A program made the translations under genes and the position numbers. Source: an uncultured Prevotellaceae bacterium (lineage in GTDB: Bacteria; Bacteroidota; Bacteroidia; Bacteroidales; Bacteroidaceae). From it: 7,323 nucleotides of DNA. Location of the stretch: the NCBI GenBank assembly GCA_946187025.1, contig CAMHPM010000073.1, positions 1-7,323 of the forward strand, given 5' to 3'. Within the stretch, counting starts at the first letter, position 1; each line of letters starts with the position of its first letter. Shown here one piece after another: positions 4,470 through 7,323 of the stretch. The notes beneath the pieces are model-generated. The model was given only the letters and a program-made list of their open reading frames with translations, was not told the DNA's origin and did not search any database.

Positions 4470-7004
4470 TCATTTTTTCATTTCGATTGTCATTACACCT
4501 GCCGACAGAGCTGGCACCGATAGAATGACATCGTTGCCTTCGGTCTTTGCCGACGAGCGCTTGAGTGCCACGGCATTCTTGTTTTCCATGCTGTTGGCCA
4601 CGGTGAGTGAACCTGGTGCGTAATACTCGAACGCGGCATCCTTCACGCCCTTCCAATAGCCCTTCACGCGCAGAGTTGTTGCTTGGTCGGTTGGGTTCAC
4701 TACCTTTACAATCACCGCCGAGCCATCCTCCGACAGCGTGGTGCTGACGCTCAGGTTGCCTGTCTCGCCACTATATGCCAGACGATACCGGGAGAAATGG
4801 TCGTACCACAATTCTGTCACCTGACAGTTGGGGGCCTTGAACAGGTCTTTATAGTCGAAGTTGATGAAGGCATTGTTCCAGTCGGGCGAATCGGTGCGGC
4901 GCAAGAACAACGCAGCCGCACCCATAGCCACCACGTCGCGTGCTTCACACATATTGAGGAATCCACCTGCAAACAAGCCTGTACGCCAGTCGATGCTGTT
5001 CAGGTTCCATTCCGAGATAAACAGCTTTATGTTCGGATTCGGTCCCTCGGCTATCATCTTGGCATAGCGGTCGTACTGCTGACCCAGACGTACGGGGCCT
5101 GTTGCATATCCGCCCTGCTGTTCGTAGTGATGCAGGCTCAGGTAGTCGAAGTAGTTGCCACTACGCTTGATGAACTGCTCATCCTCTTGGAATCCGCCGC
5201 AAGCGATAATCTTGATGCTTGGGTCTATCTTGCGCATCGCAGTGCTGAAGTCGCGCACACATTTCTCGTAACGGTCGATACCCATCTCCCACATCTCGTT
5301 GTCGATCTCCCAGTACTTCACGTTGTAGGGTTCGGGATGCCCGTTTGCGGCACGCTTTGCTCCCCACTCGTCGGTAGCAGGTGCGTTGCAGTAGCGCACC
5401 CAGTTGACCGCATTTTGCAGGATGCTGTCGTATTCGTCGGCAGGACGTTCAAACCTCACACTCACCACTATCACCGGTTCTGAGTTGACCTCACGGCAGA
5501 AACGTATGAACTCGTCGGTACCAAAGCAGTTTTGGTCGTAGTCCATCCACATCCAGTGTGCCCAGCGCTCGCGTTGCTCCTGTGGACCAATGCCCCACCT
5601 CCAGTCGTATTGTGCCACATATCCGCCACCCGGCCAACGCAGGCAGGTCGGGTGCAGTTCCTTGACAGCTTGCAATATGTCGGGACGGAATCCACCGAGA
5701 TTCTTACCCGTCTGCGTGGTCATCGTGGCCATATCGACCTGCACCTTACCACCTTTTACAGCGATGACAAAATCGCCGTCGCAGGTTGTGTGGGGAGCGA
5801 GGGTGAAGGCGTATTTCTTCCACTGCTTGCCTACCTTGCCGAGCGACTTACGCGCCACGAACTGCCCTTTCGTATCGCGCAACCCAACTATCAACTCACC
5901 TGTGCCCTTTGCATAAATCGAGCCTACATACGTCTCGCCACTGACGATGTTCTGGGGTCCTTGGAATATGCCTGCTTCGGTCTTTCCCGCTTTGATTTCC
6001 TGTGAATAACGCATACTCACTGCATCGTCCTTGACGAGCCGGTACTGTCCACCGGTGCCGAAAGATGTCCACTGCTGAGCCACGGCTGGTATCTGCACAT
6101 CGCCGGGAGTGCCTTCAAACAGCACTTTGCCGTCAGCTCCCGTCAGCTTGATGTTGCGGTATGTAGCTTCGGTGTAGTTCACCCAGAAGGTCACGAAGTT
6201 GCGGTCGGCTCGTTCTAATCCGTCATAACTCACCACCACCTTGCCGTCCCAATACACGGCCACCTTGCTGCCACGGCTCTCGATGCGTAGCTTGTGCCAT
6301 TGTTGTTCTTCGTTCACCTGCTCTTTGGTGGCAGGAGCCGATGCAACCGGGGTCAGCATCGACATACGCCGTCCGGGGCGTCCGCCAAATCCTTGCGACT
6401 CGCGCACCTCCATATGGCAGATAGAGAAATCGGCCGTAGAGCTTTGTTGCTGGAGTGTAGCACGTGCCGCTGCATCATTGGCTGCATCGATTTGCGATTG
6501 TGTCTGTGCCGGGGTGAATGTGCGGCCTTCATAATAGGGGTCATGTATGCGGACGTAATACGGAGTGCCGTCGGCCTTGTTGCGGAAGGCGAAACGGATG
6601 TCCATCAGTCCCCCACTCCATGCACGCCGTGCCAGTTTGTATGCACGCCAGTTCACATCCATCGTGAGGTCGAAGTCGCACGTCGTGATGCTGTCGATTC
6701 GCAGCGGCTGTTCGTATCGTGTTGGTGAATGCAACACCATGTCGTCGTCCATATACCATCCGTCGAAATACCCGTCGCGCGGATGAATGCCTGGATACTG
6801 CTCCGGTTCGAACGAGCGTTCCTGGATGAGTTCCTGCCACACGCCGTTGTTGGCCGAGAAATAGATATGTTCAAAGAGTTGTCCGTAGAGCATCTCGTCG
6901 ATGATGCCCGATGGTTGCCGGCTTTCGACCGTGATTGCATATTCGCTCTGCGCCTTGGCAGCCGTCGCAATCGTCAGAAGTATTAACAGTAGTTTTCCTT
7001 TCAT
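4470..7004 (-). CDS. secreted alpha-L-arabinofuranosidase, GH51 family, with inserted LamG-like domain
   Basis: The product is 844 residues, longer than the roughly 500-residue catalytic core of the family. ATG 7004 begins a clean type I signal peptide (KGKLLLILLTIATAAKA, cleavage before Q19). A GH51 N-terminal strand follows (IIDEMLYGQLFEHIYFSANN, residues 34-53), then a beta-rich, LamG/concanavalin-like insertion (about 80-298, including WHKLRIESRGSKVAVYWDGK), a CBM4-like beta-sandwich (about 300-430), the catalytic barrel (about 435-735) starting with LRWPGGG (W457), and a C-terminal beta domain. The acid/base is E570 in WEIDNEMW and the nucleophile E665 in ISEWN. The family removes terminal alpha-L-arabinofuranose from arabinan, arabinoxylan or arabinogalactan side chains, with retention. 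The Asp before the NE pair is unusual, as Gly is commoner there. It is likely periplasmic or surface-exposed. It is convergent with the GH106 gene across 20 bp and has its own promoter. Confidence 0.94.
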   Translation of the reverse strand: MKGKLLLILLTIATAAKAQSEYAITVESRQPSGIIDEMLYGQLFEHIYFSANNGVWQELIQERSFEPEQYPGIHPRDGYFDGWYMDDDMVLHSPTRYEQPLRIDSITTCDFDLTMDVNWRAYKLARRAWSGGLMDIRFAFRNKADGTPYYVRIHDPYYEGRTFTPAQTQSQIDAANDAAARATLQQQSSTADFSICHMEVRESQGFGGRPGRRMSMLTPVASAPATKEQVNEEQQWHKLRIESRGSKVAVYWDGKVVVSYDGLERADRNFVTFWVNYTEATYRNIKLTGADGKVLFEGTPGDVQIPAVAQQWTSFGTGGQYRLVKDDAVSMRYSQEIKAGKTEAGIFQGPQNIVSGETYVGSIYAKGTGELIVGLRDTKGQFVARKSLGKVGKQWKKYAFTLAPHTTCDGDFVIAVKGGKVQVDMATMTTQTGKNLGGFRPDILQAVKELHPTCLRWPGGGYVAQYDWRWGIGPQEQRERWAHWMWMDYDQNCFGTDEFIRFCREVNSEPVIVVSVRFERPADEYDSILQNAVNWVRYCNAPATDEWGAKRAANGHPEPYNVKYWEIDNEMWEMGIDRYEKCVRDFSTAMRKIDPSIKIIACGGFQEDEQFIKRSGNYFDYLSLHHYEQQGGYATGPVRLGQQYDRYAKMIAEGPNPNIKLFISEWNLNSIDWRTGLFAGGFLNMCEARDVVAMGAAALFLRRTDSPDWNNAFINFDYKDLFKAPNCQVTELWYDHFSRYRLAYSGETGNLSVSTTLSEDGSAVIVKVVNPTDQATTLRVKGYWKGVKDAAFEYYAPGSLTVANSMENKNAVALKRSSAKTEGNDVILSVPALSAGVMTIEMKK

Positions 7005-7017
7005 GATATGTTGTTTT

Positions 7018-7079
7018 TTTGAGTTTGTAAGGGTTTGAGTTTTTGAGGTTTTGAGTTGGGAGTTAAAGAAGTTAGAAGG
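7018..7079. repeat. TTTGAG 8-bp-spaced motif and GAAGTTAAAG relatives in the GH51 leader
   Basis: TTTGAG starts at 7018, 7034, 7042 and 7050, in steps of 16, 8 and 8 bp. On the transcribed strand this is a C/A-rich CTCAAA series just before the GH51 start codon, in a stretch without a Shine-Dalgarno sequence. It runs into AGTTAAAG (7061-7068) and GAAGTTAGAAGG (7068-7079), relatives of the 11-bp repeat at the left end of the window. An unstructured C/A-rich leader would suit ribosome loading in Bacteroidetes, by inference. Confidence 0.6.
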
Positions 7080-7090
7080 AGCCTCTGGAA

Positions 7091-7122
7091 TTTACGATTT
7101 AACGATTGACCATTTACGATTT
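7091..7122. repeat. TTTACGATTT direct repeat with 22-bp spacing
   Basis: TTTACGATTT occurs at 7091-7100 and 7113-7122, exactly 22 bp apart, with a third ACGATT at 7102-7107 between them. The repeats lie in the transcribed leader of the GH51 gene if the promoter near 7200 is used. The spacing equals that of the arrays upstream of the GH106 gene although the sequence is unrelated. Confidence 0.75.
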
Positions 7123-7174
7123 GCCATCCGGAGGGCTAATTGTCAATTATACCATGAATCTCTCTTAACTTCTT

Positions 7175-7323
7175 TTACCTCATAATTCTCAACTGCAAAG
7201 ATACAAAACAGGGAACAGGAACGCCCGTTGTATAGAGTTCCTTCATCCTCTTGTCTATATCTTCCTGCGTCGTCATGCCAATCTTCACAAGACCAGGCAT
7301 TACAGGATTGGTTAAAAGATAAA
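7175..7323 (-). pseudogene. truncated GIY-YIG / T5orf172-like gene fragment
   Basis: This frame enters from the right edge and reads YLLTNPVMPGLVKIGMT, then continues to KRMKELYTTGVPVP, before ending CFVSLQLRIMR and a TAA stop at 7175-7177. The first part matches the core of the GIY-YIG-like T5orf172/MUG113 domain: a leading Y..L, the (V/L)KIG motif, and an Arg (in KRMKEL) that corresponds to the conserved active-site Arg. Family members continue after the VPVPF-like segment with a further 30 or more residues carrying an acidic residue and often a His, all missing here. The last dozen residues are read from promoter and short-repeat DNA, so the 3' part of the gene appears lost. The 5' end lies outside the window. 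It could still be expressed as a short peptide; nuclease activity is unlikely. Confidence 0.72.
7188..7204 (-). promoter_or_regulatory. Bacteroidetes-type promoter upstream of the GH51 gene
   Basis: On the minus strand TATCTTTG (plus positions 7203-7196) is an exact -7 consensus. It sits in GTATCTTTGCAG (7204-7193), a 12-mer identical to the one at the GH106 promoter (2072-2083). No good -33 element is seen at the expected distance. Transcription would start near 7189, giving a leader of about 185 nt. No other match to the -7 consensus lies between it and the start codon. Confidence 0.55.

Noticed and set aside
4450..4485. Terminator for the GH106 transcript from the run CATTTTTTCATTT
   Set aside because: The T-run is part of the GH51 coding end (Lys codons on the minus strand) and no stem precedes it directly.
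4683..5483. Long open frame on the plus strand opposite the GH51 gene
   Set aside because: It lies wholly antisense to the conserved catalytic part of GH51, resembles no family I know, and reflects the GC-rich codon positions of the real gene.

Overview
The window looks like a carbohydrate-utilisation locus from a member of the Bacteroidales, most likely Prevotellaceae. Genus and species cannot be fixed from the sequence. The reasons are two secreted glycoside hydrolases of types common in gut Bacteroidetes, a membrane-anchored AraC-type regulator of a Bacteroidetes kind, and matches to the Bacteroidetes -7 promoter element TAnnTTTG upstream of all three intact genes. None of the three has a convincing Shine-Dalgarno sequence.

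Layout. Positions 1-335 hold no gene. They contain a six-copy 11-bp purine-rich tandem array, a 9-bp inverted repeat with a long loop, and a hairpin-rich stretch resembling a dispersed non-coding repeat. Positions 336-1520 (minus) encode a predicted seven-helix membrane protein with a C-terminal AraC DNA-binding domain. Positions 1521-2130 are a repeat-filled intergenic region. It holds the regulator's promoter, four tandem 22-bp repeats that appear to continue in the same 22-bp register as diverged units to about 1844, a TGACGGAT array, and the promoter of the next gene. Positions 2131-4449 (plus) encode a secreted GH106-type alpha-L-rhamnosidase. Positions 4470-7004 (minus) encode a secreted GH51-type alpha-L-arabinofuranosidase, convergent with the GH106 gene and only 20 bp from it. 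Positions 7005-7174 are the repeat-rich leader of the GH51 gene. Positions 7175-7323 (minus) are a piece of a GIY-YIG/T5orf172-like gene that is cut off at its 3' side; the GH51 promoter sits at the break.

How the genes may work together. Rhamnosidase plus arabinofuranosidase fits breakdown of rhamnogalacturonan-type pectin or another plant glycan carrying both sugars. The divergent AraC-type gene is the natural candidate regulator of the GH106 gene. No SusC/SusD pair is visible, so a polysaccharide utilisation locus is not shown here. The genes belong to known families. The least explained part is the intergenic DNA: several unrelated repeat families share 11-bp or 22-bp periods (about one or two helical turns), and short identical 12-mers recur at promoters and gene ends. 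This could be regulatory architecture or a lineage-specific minisatellite habit; the sequence alone does not decide.
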